64,000 bases of DNA, from assembly GCA_019240475.1 (NCBI GenBank), contig JAFAYI010000029.1, positions 186,001 through 250,000 of the forward strand. Direction: 5' to 3'. The stretch comes from Acidobacteriaceae bacterium (GTDB lineage: Bacteria > Acidobacteriota > Terriglobia > Bryobacterales > Bryobacteraceae). Both the position numbers and the translations under genes were made by a program. Each line of letters starts with the position of its first letter. Position 1 is the stretch's first letter. The notes below the pieces were generated by a model, which was not told where the DNA came from, searched no databases, and saw nothing but the letters and a program-made list of their open reading frames with translations. Positions 55,264-64,000 of the stretch are shown here, in pieces.

Positions 55264-56004
55264 CTAGAGTCCTTGAAAGAGGCGGAAGCTGAGCACGCCC
55301 GGCAGACCAGCCTTGCGAATGTCCTCGGCGGTCTTTTGTATTGGGTAATCGACGCGGCGCAAGGAGACCAGCTTCTGATCGGAATCGAAGATCGCGTAGG
55401 CGGCACGTGGGTCGCCATCGCGGGGTTGGCCGACCGCGCCCGGATTGACCATGTAGACGATATCGGGTTCAAGCGCGATGACTAATTCACGCTCCCGTTG
55501 AGAGACCTGAGGAACCGTTCCTATGCGGCCGTGCTTGGAGAAGAAGCCGCCCTGGAGATGGGTGTGGCCGAAGAAGGCAAGCGGCAATTGAAGATGAGCG
55601 AAGGAGGGCGCGGCTTCGCGGGCATTCGTGATGTACTCGTCTTCGTCTCGCGGAGCACCGTGGCAGAGTTCGAAGTAATCAAGCTGAAGCGGGCCCTTCG
55701 GCAGACCGCGCAAGTAGTCCAGCTCGGCGCTCTCCAGGTTCGCGGCGGTCCACAGCGCAGCCGCTCTTGCGACTTCGTTGAACCATTCCAGGCTGTCGAC
55801 GCCTGAGACGCCTTTGTCGTGGTTGCCCCGGATCACTGAATCGCAGTGTTGCCGGATGCACTCAATCACGCGCGCGGGATGCGGGTTATAACCGACCAGG
55901 TCGCCGCAACAGACGATTCGATCGAAAGCGCCAGCAGCGTCCGCGAGAACAGCTTCCAGGGCGTACCAGTTCGCGTGAATGTCGCTGATAACTAGGAAGC
56001 GCAA
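55264..56004 (-). CDS. Calcineurin-like metallophosphoesterase
   Basis: 246 residues from a TTG that begins the ISDIHAN stretch (TTG-Arg-Phe-Leu-Val-Ile-Ser-Asp); the longer frame upstream is a shadow of PfkB. Metal-binding motifs of the family are complete: SDIHANWYAL, CCGDLVGY, RGNHDKG, LCHGAPR and FGHTHLQG. Probably a YfcE-type phosphodiesterase; substrate unknown. The TTG lies 5 nt after a TAGAAT hexamer. It is divergent from the PfkB gene. Confidence 0.85.
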   Translation of the reverse strand: MRFLVISDIHANWYALEAVLADAAGAFDRIVCCGDLVGYNPHPARVIECIRQHCDSVIRGNHDKGVSGVDSLEWFNEVARAAALWTAANLESAELDYLRGLPKGPLQLDYFELCHGAPRDEDEYITNAREAAPSFAHLQLPLAFFGHTHLQGGFFSKHGRIGTVPQVSQRERELVIALEPDIVYMVNPGAVGQPRDGDPRAAYAIFDSDQKLVSLRRVDYPIQKTAEDIRKAGLPGVLSFRLFQGL

Positions 56005-56009
56005 GCAAC

Positions 56010-56015
56010 ATTCTA
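56010..56015 (-). promoter_or_regulatory. -10 element of the phosphoesterase gene
   Basis: TAGAAT on the minus strand ends 5 nt before the TTG start at 56004 with no room for a ribosome-binding site. Confidence 0.5.
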
Positions 56016-56057
56016 GCTGGCGGCGGCGCGCCGGGCGGTCCAGACGCCGTCCCCCGC

Positions 56058-56063
56058 TACAAT
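56058..56063 (+). promoter_or_regulatory. -10 element of the PfkB gene
   Basis: TACAAT ends 7 nt before the ATG at 56071, overlapping the alternative ATG at 56062. Confidence 0.5.
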
Positions 56064-56070
56064 GCAAACG

Positions 56071-56988
56071 ATGTCTTTGATCGTAATTGGGTCTGTCGCA
56101 TACGATGCGATCGAGACCCCACATGGCAAACGCGAGCGCACGCTCGGGGGAGCGTGCACTTATATTGCGTTGAGCGCGAGTTATTTCACGAGGACAGGAA
56201 TCGTGGCAGTCGTGGGCGACGATTTCGCTTCGGAAGATCGCAAGTGGCTCGCCGAAAAAGGGGTTGACCTGGAGGGGCTGGAACAAGTCGCGGGAAAGAC
56301 GTTTTTTTGGTCCGGCGCCTACTCGACCGACATGAACGACCGGCTTACGCTCGAAACCGATCTCAACGTATTCGCCGATTTCCAGCCCAAGCTGCCGGCT
56401 TCTTATAGCAGGAAACCGTATCTGTTCCTGGGCAACATACAGCCCGATCTGCAACGAGAGGTGCAGGGGCAGATGAAAGAAGTACGCTTTGTCGGCGGCG
56501 ACACGATGAATTATTGGATTCGGGATTACCGCGATGGGTTGTTGGCGGCGATTCGGGATTGGGATTTCCTGCTCATCAACGATGCCGAAGCGCGGATGCT
56601 TTCCGGGGAGACGAATCTCAGGCGCGCGGCGCAGAGGATCTTGGACATGGGTCCGAGCACACTCGTGATCAAGCGCGGCGAATACGGCGCCCTGCTTTTC
56701 CGGCGTGATTCGCTCTTCATGGTTCCCGGTTATCTGCTGGAGGATGTCTTCGACCCGACAGGCGCGGGGGATTGTTTCGCGGGGGGATTCGTGGGATACC
56801 TGGCCGAACGCGGATTCGATCTGCGCAACGGGCATTTCGACGTACATGAGTTACACCGGGCCGTGATCTACGGTTCGGTGATGGGCAGTTTCTGCTGCGA
56901 AGAATTCGGCGTGGAGCGGTTCCGGACTCTGACGCGCAAGGAAATCGATCAGCGCTTTGCGGAATTCCGCCGATTCACCACGTTCTGA
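56071..56988 (+). CDS. PfkB-family carbohydrate kinase
   Basis: 305 residues from MSLIVIGSVAYDAIETPHG. The second of two ATGs was chosen; the first at 56062 overlaps a likely -10 hexamer. The PfkB ATP/catalytic motif is DPTGAGDCFAGGF with its catalytic Asp, and LGGACTYIALSASYF is the N-terminal sugar-binding part. An NDAEARMLSGE stretch sits in the central region. It phosphorylates a sugar, nucleoside or sugar phosphate; the substrate cannot be read. The 3' end overlaps the next membrane gene by 32 nt. Confidence 0.88.
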   Translation: MSLIVIGSVAYDAIETPHGKRERTLGGACTYIALSASYFTRTGIVAVVGDDFASEDRKWLAEKGVDLEGLEQVAGKTFFWSGAYSTDMNDRLTLETDLNVFADFQPKLPASYSRKPYLFLGNIQPDLQREVQGQMKEVRFVGGDTMNYWIRDYRDGLLAAIRDWDFLLINDAEARMLSGETNLRRAAQRILDMGPSTLVIKRGEYGALLFRRDSLFMVPGYLLEDVFDPTGAGDCFAGGFVGYLAERGFDLRNGHFDVHELHRAVIYGSVMGSFCCEEFGVERFRTLTRKEIDQRFAEFRRFTTF

Positions 56989-58543
56989 CTCTCAGCGGCG
57001 CGCGCTTGAGGCGTTTGCCGTAGCGGCGGCGCTATGCGCGCTGGCTGCGCTGGCCGCTGCGTGGTTGTTCAGGCAAGGCTACATTCTGTATTACGGCGAC
57101 GCTCAATCGCATCTGAACATCAGCCGGGGAATTGTCGATTCGCGGACCCCCGGGTATGACCAGCTTGGGAACGTATGGCTGCCGGTGCTGCATGCCATCT
57201 GCATACCGTTCGTAAGAAACGACTGGATGTGGCGGACCGGCGTAGCGGGAACGATTCCGGTGGCCATGTGTTTCGTCGTGGCGGGCACGTTCTTTTATTT
57301 GGCGGCGCGGGAGGCGTATGGCAGCTCGCTTGCGGCGGCGGCAGCCCTCTCATGCCTGGCGCTGAATCCGAATGTGCTGTATCTGGCCTCGATCCCGATG
57401 ACGGAGGTCGTGTTTCTCGCGGGCCTCGCGGCGATGTTATTTGCGTTGCTGCGCTACCGGGCGACTGGCAGGCTCCGCTTCGTCGCGCTCGCGTTGGCCG
57501 CATCCTGGTGGATGAGCCTGACGCGCTACGACGGGTGGTTTCTGATTCCTTTCGCCGCTCTGTGGCTGGCGGCGAACGCAGGCAAGCGCGGGTGGGTGCT
57601 CTTTATGCTATTCGGCGCCATGGCATCGCTCGCGCCGCTCTATTGGTTCGCTCACAACTGGTGGGAAACGGGAAACGCACTGGATTTCTATAACGGACCC
57701 TATTCGGCAAAAGCCATACAGGCTTCCCACCCTTATCCAGGAGACCGCGACTGGAAGCTGGCGATCGTTTACTATCTCGGCGCGGGGACTTTGTGCTCGG
57801 GCGCGAGCCTCATGATATTGGGCGTTGCGGGCGCATGGGCGGCGGTGAAGAAACGCGCCGCCGCGCCGGTGTTCTTCTTGCTGCTGACTCCAGTGTTCTA
57901 CGTCTGGAGCATGCATTCGTCGGCGAGCACGCCGATCTTCATACCGCAGCTTTGGCCTTATAGTTACTACAACAGCCGCTATGGACTTGCGATGGTTGTA
58001 TTTTCGGCTTTTGCAGCGGGCGCGATTACGCTAGTCGCGCGCTCGCGCCGGCGCTTGCTGGCGCTCGCGATTCCTATACTTTCGATTGCGCCCTGGTTCA
58101 TTCGTCCTTCGAAGGAGAGGTGGATCTGTTGGAAGGAATCCCAGGTGAATTCCATAGCCCGGCGGGCGTGGACAGAAGACGCAGCCGATTTCATGAGCCG
58201 GCATTATCGAAGAGGCCAAGGTATTCTGACCGCATCGGGAAGCGGAGATTTAGCAGGCATTCTTTGCAGGGACGAGATACCGCTGAGGGAAGCGATTTAC
58301 ATCGGCAACCATCCTTTATATATGGCCAACGAGGCGCGGCCGGATTTGATTCACGGCGCATTGTGGGCGGTGGCACAGGCAGGCGACCCGATCGACAGGG
58401 CGCTCGAGACAAAGAAAGGATCCGCCTACCGAACAACGAAAGTCATTCAGGCCCCGGGCGCGCCGGCGCTTCGAATCTATGAGCGAACAGATACGGGAGT
58501 GTTGAATGACGGAGATCCCATTCAGCAAGCTGCACGGCGCTGA
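56957..58543 (+). CDS. GT-C-type membrane glycosyltransferase-like protein
   Basis: 528 residues with about ten hydrophobic helices and the dolichol/polyprenyl-phosphate-mannose-type N-terminal loop YYGDAQSHLNISRGIVDS (an acidic pair likely catalytic) followed by QLGNVWLPVLHAI. A soluble C-terminal domain (~400-528) has no recognised family. It probably transfers sugar from a lipid carrier to a surface glycan. The TTG start lies inside the PfkB gene; a later start is possible. The 3' end overlaps dapF by 38 nt. Confidence 0.78.
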   Translation: MRNSADSPRSDSQRRALEAFAVAAALCALAALAAAWLFRQGYILYYGDAQSHLNISRGIVDSRTPGYDQLGNVWLPVLHAICIPFVRNDWMWRTGVAGTIPVAMCFVVAGTFFYLAAREAYGSSLAAAAALSCLALNPNVLYLASIPMTEVVFLAGLAAMLFALLRYRATGRLRFVALALAASWWMSLTRYDGWFLIPFAALWLAANAGKRGWVLFMLFGAMASLAPLYWFAHNWWETGNALDFYNGPYSAKAIQASHPYPGDRDWKLAIVYYLGAGTLCSGASLMILGVAGAWAAVKKRAAAPVFFLLLTPVFYVWSMHSSASTPIFIPQLWPYSYYNSRYGLAMVVFSAFAAGAITLVARSRRRLLALAIPILSIAPWFIRPSKERWICWKESQVNSIARRAWTEDAADFMSRHYRRGQGILTASGSGDLAGILCRDEIPLREAIYIGNHPLYMANEARPDLIHGALWAVAQAGDPIDRALETKKGSAYRTTKVIQAPGAPALRIYERTDTGVLNDGDPIQQAARR

Positions 58544-59303
58544 GAACGACTTCTTGCTGACCTGGGCGGAGGAAGCGCCGGGCGGAGAACTGGCGAAGAT
58601 CGCGCGGCGCATTTGCGCCCGCACGACCGGAATCGGCGCCGACGGGTGGATGCTGGTAACGCGCGAAAGCGGCGGGCTGCGCACCCGCCTATTCAATTCG
58701 GACGGCAGCGAGGCCGAAATTTCGGGCAATGGAACGAGATGCGCGGCAGCTTTCGGAATATCAGGAGGCGTGCTGCGCCCGCCGGATGTCTCGATCTCTA
58801 CCGCCGCGGGGCTAAAGCGGTTGAAGATGATTTCGCGGGAGGCGAACAAGTTCCTGTTCGAAATGGACATGGGGCTGCCGAGGATTGAGGAACTGAGAGC
58901 GGACTTGCGTCTGGCCGGACGGCGTTTCGACGCTACTGTGTTGAATGTCGGCAACCCTCAGTGCGCAATCTTCGTCGATGAGCTTCCGGAGGATTGGCGT
59001 AGGGTGGCGGAAGAGTGCGAACGAGACAAACGCTTCCCGCAGCGCACTAACGTTTCGTTTGTGCAAGTCGTGGACCGGCGCCAAGTGAGGGCCGTGTTCT
59101 TCGAACGTGGCGCCGGTGAGACCAGAAGTTCCGGAACCGGTTCTACCGGGGCTGCGTGCGCTGCTATTCTCAGGGATGTAGCCGAGAGCCCGGTTGAGAT
59201 ACGAACGCCTGCCGGGAGCATGGCGCTGCGGTGGCAGGAAAGCGTGTATTTGACCGGACCGGCGGAATTTATAGGCGAAGGCAGATTCTTTCTTGATCTC
59301 TGA
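58506..59303 (+). CDS. dapF: Diaminopimelate epimerase-like protein, one catalytic Cys replaced
   Basis: 265 residues of the DapF fold: KLHGAENDFLL, GADGWMLV, FNSDGSEAEISGNGTRC with catalytic Cys79, and NVGNPQCAIFVDE. The second half has ERGAGETRSSGTGSTGAA: the second catalytic Cys of canonical DapF (GETLACGTG) is Ser209 here. DapF interconverts LL- and meso-diaminopimelate for peptidoglycan and lysine; both cysteines normally act as base and acid. Either Ser works weakly, or the substrate or mechanism differs. Overlaps its neighbours by 38 and 11 nt, suggesting a tightly coupled transcript. Confidence 0.82.
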   Translation: MTEIPFSKLHGAENDFLLTWAEEAPGGELAKIARRICARTTGIGADGWMLVTRESGGLRTRLFNSDGSEAEISGNGTRCAAAFGISGGVLRPPDVSISTAAGLKRLKMISREANKFLFEMDMGLPRIEELRADLRLAGRRFDATVLNVGNPQCAIFVDELPEDWRRVAEECERDKRFPQRTNVSFVQVVDRRQVRAVFFERGAGETRSSGTGSTGAACAAILRDVAESPVEIRTPAGSMALRWQESVYLTGPAEFIGEGRFFLDL

Positions 59304-60651
59304 ACAAATTGAGAACACCTCCAAACTGGGTTCGGGCGCGCAGCCGTCGGATGCCGCCTCGGAGCTGAAACAGCGCATCGCAAACAGGACGGCTCGCGTG
59401 GGCGTCCTGGGCCTGGGGTATGTGGGGCTGCCGCTGGCGGTCGAGTTCGCTCATGCCGGTTTCGAAGTGGTGGGCATCGACGTGCAGCAAAGCAAGGTCG
59501 ACCAATTCAACCGGGGCGATTCGTATATCAAAGACGTGAAGAACGACGTCTTCGAGCCGCTTGTAAGGAGCGGAAAGCTGCGGGCGACCAGCGACTTTTC
59601 GGTTATACGTACGCTCGATACGATCGACATTTGCGTGCCGACGCCGCTGCGCAAGACCAAAGATCCCGATATGAGCTACGTTGTCGCGGCTCGCGACGCC
59701 ATCGCGGAGCATCTTCATCCCGGATTGCTGGTGATGCTGGAATCGACAACCTACCCCGGCACCACGGACGAATTGGTGCTGCCGAAGCTGGAGGCGACCG
59801 GGCTCAAAGTGGGCGAGGATTTCTTCCTATGTTTCTCACCCGAGCGCGTAGACCCGGGAAATCCGAAATTTCACACCCGCAACATCCCGAAAGTGGTGGG
59901 AGGAATCACGCCGGTCTGCACAGAAGTCGGCGCGCTGTTCTATAAGCAGGCGCTCGAACGCGTGGTGCCGGTGAGTTCCACACGGGTTGCGGAGATGGTG
60001 AAGCTGCTCGAAAATACGTTCCGCATGATTAACATCGGGCTAGTGAACGAACTGGCGCTGATGTGCGACCGGATGAATATTAACGTGTGGGAGGTGATCG
60101 ACGCGGCCGCGACGAAGCCATTCGGATTCATGGCGTTCTATCCGGGCCCGGGCTTAGGCGGACATTGCATTCCGATCGACCCCTTCTATTTGTCCTGGAA
60201 GAGCAAGGAATCGGGCATTGAAGCGCGATTCATCGAATTGGCCGGCTATATCAATGGGCACATGCCGGATTTCGTCGTCGAAAAGATTCAGAACGCGCTC
60301 AATGACGCAACCAAGCCGGTGCGCGGATCTCACGTGCATGTGCTCGGCGTAGCTTACAAGCGGGACATCGACGACGTACGCGAATCCCCTGCCCTGGACA
60401 TCATCCTGTTGCTGCAACGGCGCGGCGCGCGCGTCACTTTCTCCGATCCTTTTGTTCCGCGCATCCAGAGCGACGGCGAGGTTCTGGAAGCTCAGGAGAT
60501 GTTCGATAGCATCGCTTCGGCGGATTGCGTGGTGATTGTGACCGACCATAGCGGCCTGGATTATGGGAAGGTAATCGAGCGGAGCCGATTGATCGTCGAC
60601 ACGCGCAACGCGCTCAAACAATTTACGTCGCCGAAAATCGTGCGGCTGTAA
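59293..60651 (+). CDS. UDP-sugar 6-dehydrogenase (UDP-GlcNAc/ManNAc type)
   Basis: 452 residues from a TTG overlapping dapF. Rossmann motif VGVLGLGYVGLPLAVEFA, then ESTTYPGTTDE, FCFSPERVDPGN, and the catalytic-Cys motif GLGGHCIPIDPFYL, followed by the UDP-binding C-terminal domain (VLGVAYKRDIDDVRESPAL). The motifs match WbpA/TviB-type UDP-N-acetylglucosamine 6-dehydrogenases better than UDP-glucose dehydrogenase. It makes uronic acids for surface polysaccharide. It fits with the glycosyltransferase genes nearby. Confidence 0.9.
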   Translation: MISEQIENTSKLGSGAQPSDAASELKQRIANRTARVGVLGLGYVGLPLAVEFAHAGFEVVGIDVQQSKVDQFNRGDSYIKDVKNDVFEPLVRSGKLRATSDFSVIRTLDTIDICVPTPLRKTKDPDMSYVVAARDAIAEHLHPGLLVMLESTTYPGTTDELVLPKLEATGLKVGEDFFLCFSPERVDPGNPKFHTRNIPKVVGGITPVCTEVGALFYKQALERVVPVSSTRVAEMVKLLENTFRMINIGLVNELALMCDRMNINVWEVIDAAATKPFGFMAFYPGPGLGGHCIPIDPFYLSWKSKESGIEARFIELAGYINGHMPDFVVEKIQNALNDATKPVRGSHVHVLGVAYKRDIDDVRESPALDIILLLQRRGARVTFSDPFVPRIQSDGEVLEAQEMFDSIASADCVVIVTDHSGLDYGKVIERSRLIVDTRNALKQFTSPKIVRL

Positions 60652-60660
60652 GCCGGTATC

Positions 60661-62055
60661 TCAACTGAGACCGGGGGCCGTGTCGGCTTCTTCCGAGCCG
60701 GATTCGAGGCCCATTTGCGAAAGCCGATAGCGAAGCGCGTTGCGGGTTAGTCCCAGCATACGAGCCGCCTGACTCTTGTTACCGTTGGCGCGGCGCAGAG
60801 CCTCGCGAATCATCATCTGTTCCCAATGCTCGAGGGTCTCTCCTTCGGGAAGCAGAGGCGCCTGCGCGGAGGGTACGGAGGCGGCGGCTCGCGGCGCTTC
60901 GATGCGCAGATCGGATGGCTGCAAGACTTCGGCAGGCGCGAGGACGAGGCTGCGCTCGATCGTGTTTTCGAGCTCTCGGACGTTGCCCGGCCAGGAGTGA
61001 GTCAAGAGTCGGTCGATAGCCGCGGGGCTGATCTCTTTTGCAAGCGAGCCGAGTTCGCGGGAGAGCTTTTGCACGAAGTGCCGGGCGAGGAACGGGATGT
61101 CTTCCGTGCGATCGCGCAGAGGCGGAATGTTGATGGGCACGACATTGAGGCGGTAATAGAGATCTTCTCGGAAGCGGCCCTGTTCAAGAGCGGCCCGTAG
61201 ATCGACATTGGTGGCAGCGACTACGCGGACATCGACGCTGCGAGTGAGGTTGGAGCCTAGACGCTCAAATTGCCGCTCCTGCAGAATGCGCAGAAGCTTC
61301 ACCTGGATGTTGCCGGGAACGTCGCCGATCTCATCGAGGAAAACGGTGCCCTGATCGGCCTGTTCGAATTTGCCGGGCTTGCTTGCGTTGGCGCCCGTGA
61401 ATGCGCCCTTTTCATAGCCGAACAGTTCGCTTTCCATCAAGTTTTCGGGAAGAGCCGTGCAGTTGATCTTGATGAAAGGGTGATTCTTTCGGGGCGAATG
61501 CTGATGAATGGCCCGAGCGATCATATCCTTTCCGACGCCGCTTTGTCCGGCCAAGAGCACGGTAGCGCGCGTAGGCGCGACACGCTCCACGGTGTGGAAG
61601 ATCTCGCGCATGGCGCCGCTGCGGCCGATGATGTTGTCGAACTGGTAGCGCTGATCGAGTTCTTCGCGCATCCTGCGATTTTCGTCGCGGAGCACTTGCA
61701 CGGCCATCACCTTCTGCACAATGGCGGTGAGATGGTCGAGCGAGAAAGGCTTCTGCAGGAAATCGGCGGCGCCCAGTTTCATAGCTTCGACCGCGGCTTC
61801 GACAGACCCGTGAGCGGTGATGACGATTACGGCGGCGGATATGCCTCGGGCTTGGAATTGTTGAATCAGCTCGACGCCGCTCATGCCCGGCAGACGCAGA
61901 TCCGTAATGACCAGATCGGCCAGGGTCGCAAGCGGCAGCGCTTGCTCGGCGCTCGATGCGCCATCCACTTCGAAACCGGCGGATTCGAGTTGGATTTGAA
62001 TCACACGGCGAAGTTTATCTTCGTCTTCGACAAGCAAGATGCGTCCAGGGGGCAT
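60661..62055 (-). CDS. NtrC-family sigma-54 response regulator
   Basis: 464 residues: receiver (~5-120; ILLVEDED, phospho-acceptor Asp52 in VITDLRLPG), AAA+ domain (~140-370; Walker A AGQSGVGKDMIARA, the sigma-54 contact GAFTGA in YEKGAFTGAN, Walker B FLDEIGDV) and a Fis-type HTH (~420-458; NGNKSQAARMLGLTRNALRYRL). It opens sigma-54 promoters when phosphorylated. It follows the sensor kinase gene by 22 nt. Confidence 0.95.
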   Translation of the reverse strand: MPPGRILLVEDEDKLRRVIQIQLESAGFEVDGASSAEQALPLATLADLVITDLRLPGMSGVELIQQFQARGISAAVIVITAHGSVEAAVEAMKLGAADFLQKPFSLDHLTAIVQKVMAVQVLRDENRRMREELDQRYQFDNIIGRSGAMREIFHTVERVAPTRATVLLAGQSGVGKDMIARAIHQHSPRKNHPFIKINCTALPENLMESELFGYEKGAFTGANASKPGKFEQADQGTVFLDEIGDVPGNIQVKLLRILQERQFERLGSNLTRSVDVRVVAATNVDLRAALEQGRFREDLYYRLNVVPINIPPLRDRTEDIPFLARHFVQKLSRELGSLAKEISPAAIDRLLTHSWPGNVRELENTIERSLVLAPAEVLQPSDLRIEAPRAAASVPSAQAPLLPEGETLEHWEQMMIREALRRANGNKSQAARMLGLTRNALRYRLSQMGLESGSEEADTAPGLS

Positions 62056-62077
62056 AATTCAGGAGTGCTGGTCCATT

Positions 62078-63355
62078 TTAAGAGTGCTGTGTCGCGGGCA
62101 CCGCAATTTCAAATGTAGTACCAGCGCCGAGTTCGCTGAAGACGTTGATGCGTCCTTGATGCTCATCGACGATCTTCGAAACGATGGCCAGACCGAGGCC
62201 GACCCCCTGCGGCTTGGTTGTAAAGAATGGGTTGAATATATTTTCGAGATGCTCCGGCTGAATGCCTTTGCCGTGGTCTTGAACGAAGATGAGAACTTCT
62301 TGGCCGCTCACTTGAGCACGGAGCGTCACGGCTTGTCCGGGCGCGCTGGCTTGAATGGCGTTTTGCAGCAGGTTCGAGAGCGCCAGCTTGAGCATGTCGG
62401 GGTCGAAGGTGAACTCAAGGCCGTTCGCAGGCATGTTCGCGAGAACTGTCACCTCGCACTTACGAGCCGTTTCCGAATGCTGGCGGATCACGTCGTCGAC
62501 TACGCTTGCGAGGTTCGCTTGAGTGGGATGAATCTGCAGGGGGCGGGCGAAATCGAGAAAGCTGGAGATGAGGCCGTTCATGCGATCGACCTCGCTTCCG
62601 ATGTAGCCGGCCATTTCCGACATCACCTCGGGGCGGCGTTTGGTGGTTTCCTTGGTAAGCATTTCCGCCGATGCCTTGATGGTCCCCAGCGGGTTGCGAA
62701 GTTCGTGGGCGAGTCCGGCCGTAAGTTGGCCGAGCGCGGCCAGGCGCTCGGTACGACGCAGAGAGGCTTGGGTCAGGCGCAAGTTCCGATTGGATTCGGC
62801 GAGACGCTCGGCGGCTTCTTGTGTTTGCTCCATCTGCACCCGCTTGGCTTTGGCTTGTTCGTAAACTACATAGGCCACGATTGCATAAAAGGAAACTCGC
62901 AAGGCCATGAGACTGAGCTGACCGGGCGGCAGCCGATAAATCGACCAATCGATAAAGATGGGCAGAAGGAAGGAGAAGTACGCGAGACCGGAGAGCGTGG
63001 TGACCGCTATGACGGCTGTGGCGTTGAACGTAGTGGCGGCCGAAATAATCGGAATAAGAAAGATCAGGTAGTAGAAGCTGTCGATACCGTGCGTGTAGCC
63101 GACGAGCGAATAGCTCAAGATCATTTTCAAGGCAATGGAAAAGACCTGCCCGCGACGCGTGGAGAATAGCGGGATGCGAGGCTCGGCAATCTGAAAGATG
63201 CCCATCAGCACCAGCACGATCGTGGCGTTGTAATCCGTTTCGGGATCGGTGACGATCAAGGCGGCGATGAAAAGCAGCCAAGCGAAATCCTGCGCCTGGA
63301 ATACGCCGCGGCGCCTGGAGGGCGCGGTGGATTGGAGATGCTTCTGTCCGGGCAT
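62078..63355 (-). CDS. Membrane sensor histidine kinase
   Basis: 425 residues from MPGQKHLQSTAPS; the longer frame upstream is a shadow of rpsA. About six membrane helices (~20-190) with no extracytoplasmic domain, then a coiled coil (~200-235), the HisKA box LAHELRNPLGTI with the phospho-His, and the ATPase motifs NLLQNAIQA (N box), DHGKGI, FFTTKPQGVGLGL. It likely senses a membrane or intramembrane signal and phosphorylates the NtrC-type regulator encoded 22 nt downstream. Confidence 0.92.
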   Translation of the reverse strand: MPGQKHLQSTAPSRRRGVFQAQDFAWLLFIAALIVTDPETDYNATIVLVLMGIFQIAEPRIPLFSTRRGQVFSIALKMILSYSLVGYTHGIDSFYYLIFLIPIISAATTFNATAVIAVTTLSGLAYFSFLLPIFIDWSIYRLPPGQLSLMALRVSFYAIVAYVVYEQAKAKRVQMEQTQEAAERLAESNRNLRLTQASLRRTERLAALGQLTAGLAHELRNPLGTIKASAEMLTKETTKRRPEVMSEMAGYIGSEVDRMNGLISSFLDFARPLQIHPTQANLASVVDDVIRQHSETARKCEVTVLANMPANGLEFTFDPDMLKLALSNLLQNAIQASAPGQAVTLRAQVSGQEVLIFVQDHGKGIQPEHLENIFNPFFTTKPQGVGLGLAIVSKIVDEHQGRINVFSELGAGTTFEIAVPATQHS

Positions 63356-63398
63356 TTTGGCTGCTCTATGACAGAATAAGGGCAACCCCTCAGCAGTC

Positions 63399-64000
63399 AT
63401 GAGTAACGTGAACCTTGAACCAGTTGCGCCCGCCGAAGATGCGCCTTCGCGGGAAGATACGAGTTTTGCCGAAATTCTTTCAAAGTTCGAGCAACAACAT
63501 GCTGACGAGCGCGGCAGCGAAACTGTTACCGGAAGCATCGTGTCGGTCACGCCGGAGAAGGTCTTGGTGGATGTAGGACGCAAGATCGAAGGTGCGCTGC
63601 CGATCGCGAAGTGGCGCGAGATCGACCGGGGCGAGCCGCAGCCGGGAGATTCCATCGTGGTATCGATCGGGCCGAGAGACGAGGAAGGCTACTACACGCT
63701 TTCGACCGTGAAACTATCGCGCCCCAAGGACTGGAGCGGCTTGCAGGCGGCATTCGCTGAAAAGCGCACGATTGCCGGAACCGTGGTGGAACAAGTCAAG
63801 GGCGGGTTTCGAGTAGACATCGGAGTTCGAGCCTTCATGCCCGCTTCGAGGAGCGGTGTTCGCGAGATGCCGGACATGGCGGCTTTGGTTGGTCAAGAGA
63901 TCCAATGCCGAATCAGCAAACTCGATGTTGAGAAAGAAGACGTGGTAGTGGACCGCCGCGCGGTGCTTGAAGAAGAACAGGCACGGCGGCGGCAGGAAGC
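63399..64000 (+). CDS. rpsA: 30S ribosomal protein S1 (3' truncated by window end)
   Basis: From the ATG of MSNVNLEPVAPAED. The fragment of ~200 residues contains two S1 RNA-binding domains (GSETVTGSIVSVTPEKVLVDVGRK and TIAGTVVEQVKGGFRVDIGVRAFMP) in the N-terminal order of rpsA/S1. It helps mRNA binding to the ribosome. The frame continues past the window edge. Divergent from the sensor kinase, 43 bases between start codons. Confidence 0.92.
   Translation, partial: MSNVNLEPVAPAEDAPSREDTSFAEILSKFEQQHADERGSETVTGSIVSVTPEKVLVDVGRKIEGALPIAKWREIDRGEPQPGDSIVVSIGPRDEEGYYTLSTVKLSRPKDWSGLQAAFAEKRTIAGTVVEQVKGGFRVDIGVRAFMPASRSGVREMPDMAALVGQEIQCRISKLDVEKEDVVVDRRAVLEEEQARRRQE

Overview
The window is a high-GC (roughly 60%) bacterial chromosome segment that most resembles the Acidobacteriota, especially the Solibacter/Bryobacter group. 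This assignment is inferred from gene content: a duplicated orphan MacB/FtsX-type permease, a STGP-type repeat-tailed protein family, CarD regulators, SMP-30 and tectonin proteins, and Gram-negative envelope genes (OmpA, POTRA, BamD-like TPR, YbbAP/TesA-like). No rRNA gene is present to confirm it. The only RNA gene found is tRNA-Glu(CTC). No insertion sequence, integrase, prophage or CRISPR array is visible.

Layout. 1-5.7 kb: an esterase/SMP-30 fusion cut by the window edge, a hydroxylase-Nif11-sulfotransferase fusion, tRNA-Glu, a secreted tectonin-repeat protein and CarD. 5.8-9.4 kb: the lipoate operon lpd-lipB-E2. 9.4-14.8 kb: an accessory patch with a repeat-tailed hypothetical protein, a HigBA-type toxin-antitoxin pair, an AT-richer REase-like/NACHT STAND ATPase and about 950 bp with no recognisable gene. 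14.8-20.4 kb: M61 peptidase, a PerR-type regulator with katG, and an OmpA-like protein. 20.4-26.6 kb: two DUF2382 stress proteins, the orphan permease, and TPR and POTRA proteins. 26.6-31.6 kb: YjhG-type dehydratase, coaD, an aminotransferase and an MFS exporter. 31.6-33.5 kb: a two-gene ATPase/DUF4276 (TOPRIM-like) module set exactly between uvrC and the MFS gene and flanked by a 13-bp direct repeat. 33.5-48.9 kb: mostly housekeeping genes (uvrC, YbbA/YbbP/TesA-like lipid module, folC, plsC, purQ-purL-purF, greA, a CDP-alcohol phosphotransferase, dtd). 48.9-64 kb: glycosyltransferases, an HEXXH/TPR protein, an ECF sigma factor with a FecR-like partner, alpha-galactosidase, phosphoesterase, PfkB kinase, dapF, a nucleotide-sugar dehydrogenase, an NtrC-type two-component system and the start of rpsA.

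How the genes work together. The PerR-type protein probably controls the adjacent katG. The lpd-lipB-E2 operon supplies and uses lipoate on a 2-oxoacid dehydrogenase. The tesA-folC-plsC run and the ABC pair suggest lipid and envelope maintenance. purQ, purL and purF are consecutive purine-pathway enzymes.

The strongest candidates for undescribed biology are: (1) the ATPase-DUF4276 cassette inserted at the uvrC/MFS junction with a 13-bp duplication; (2) the REase-like NACHT protein, which has an altered nuclease motif and no large C-terminal sensor, next to HigBA; (3) the hydroxylase-Nif11-sulfotransferase fusion; and (4) a recurring promoter-to-start spacing that suggests many leaderless transcripts. 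Functions of the defence-like modules are inferred from domain patterns read by eye; no database search was run.
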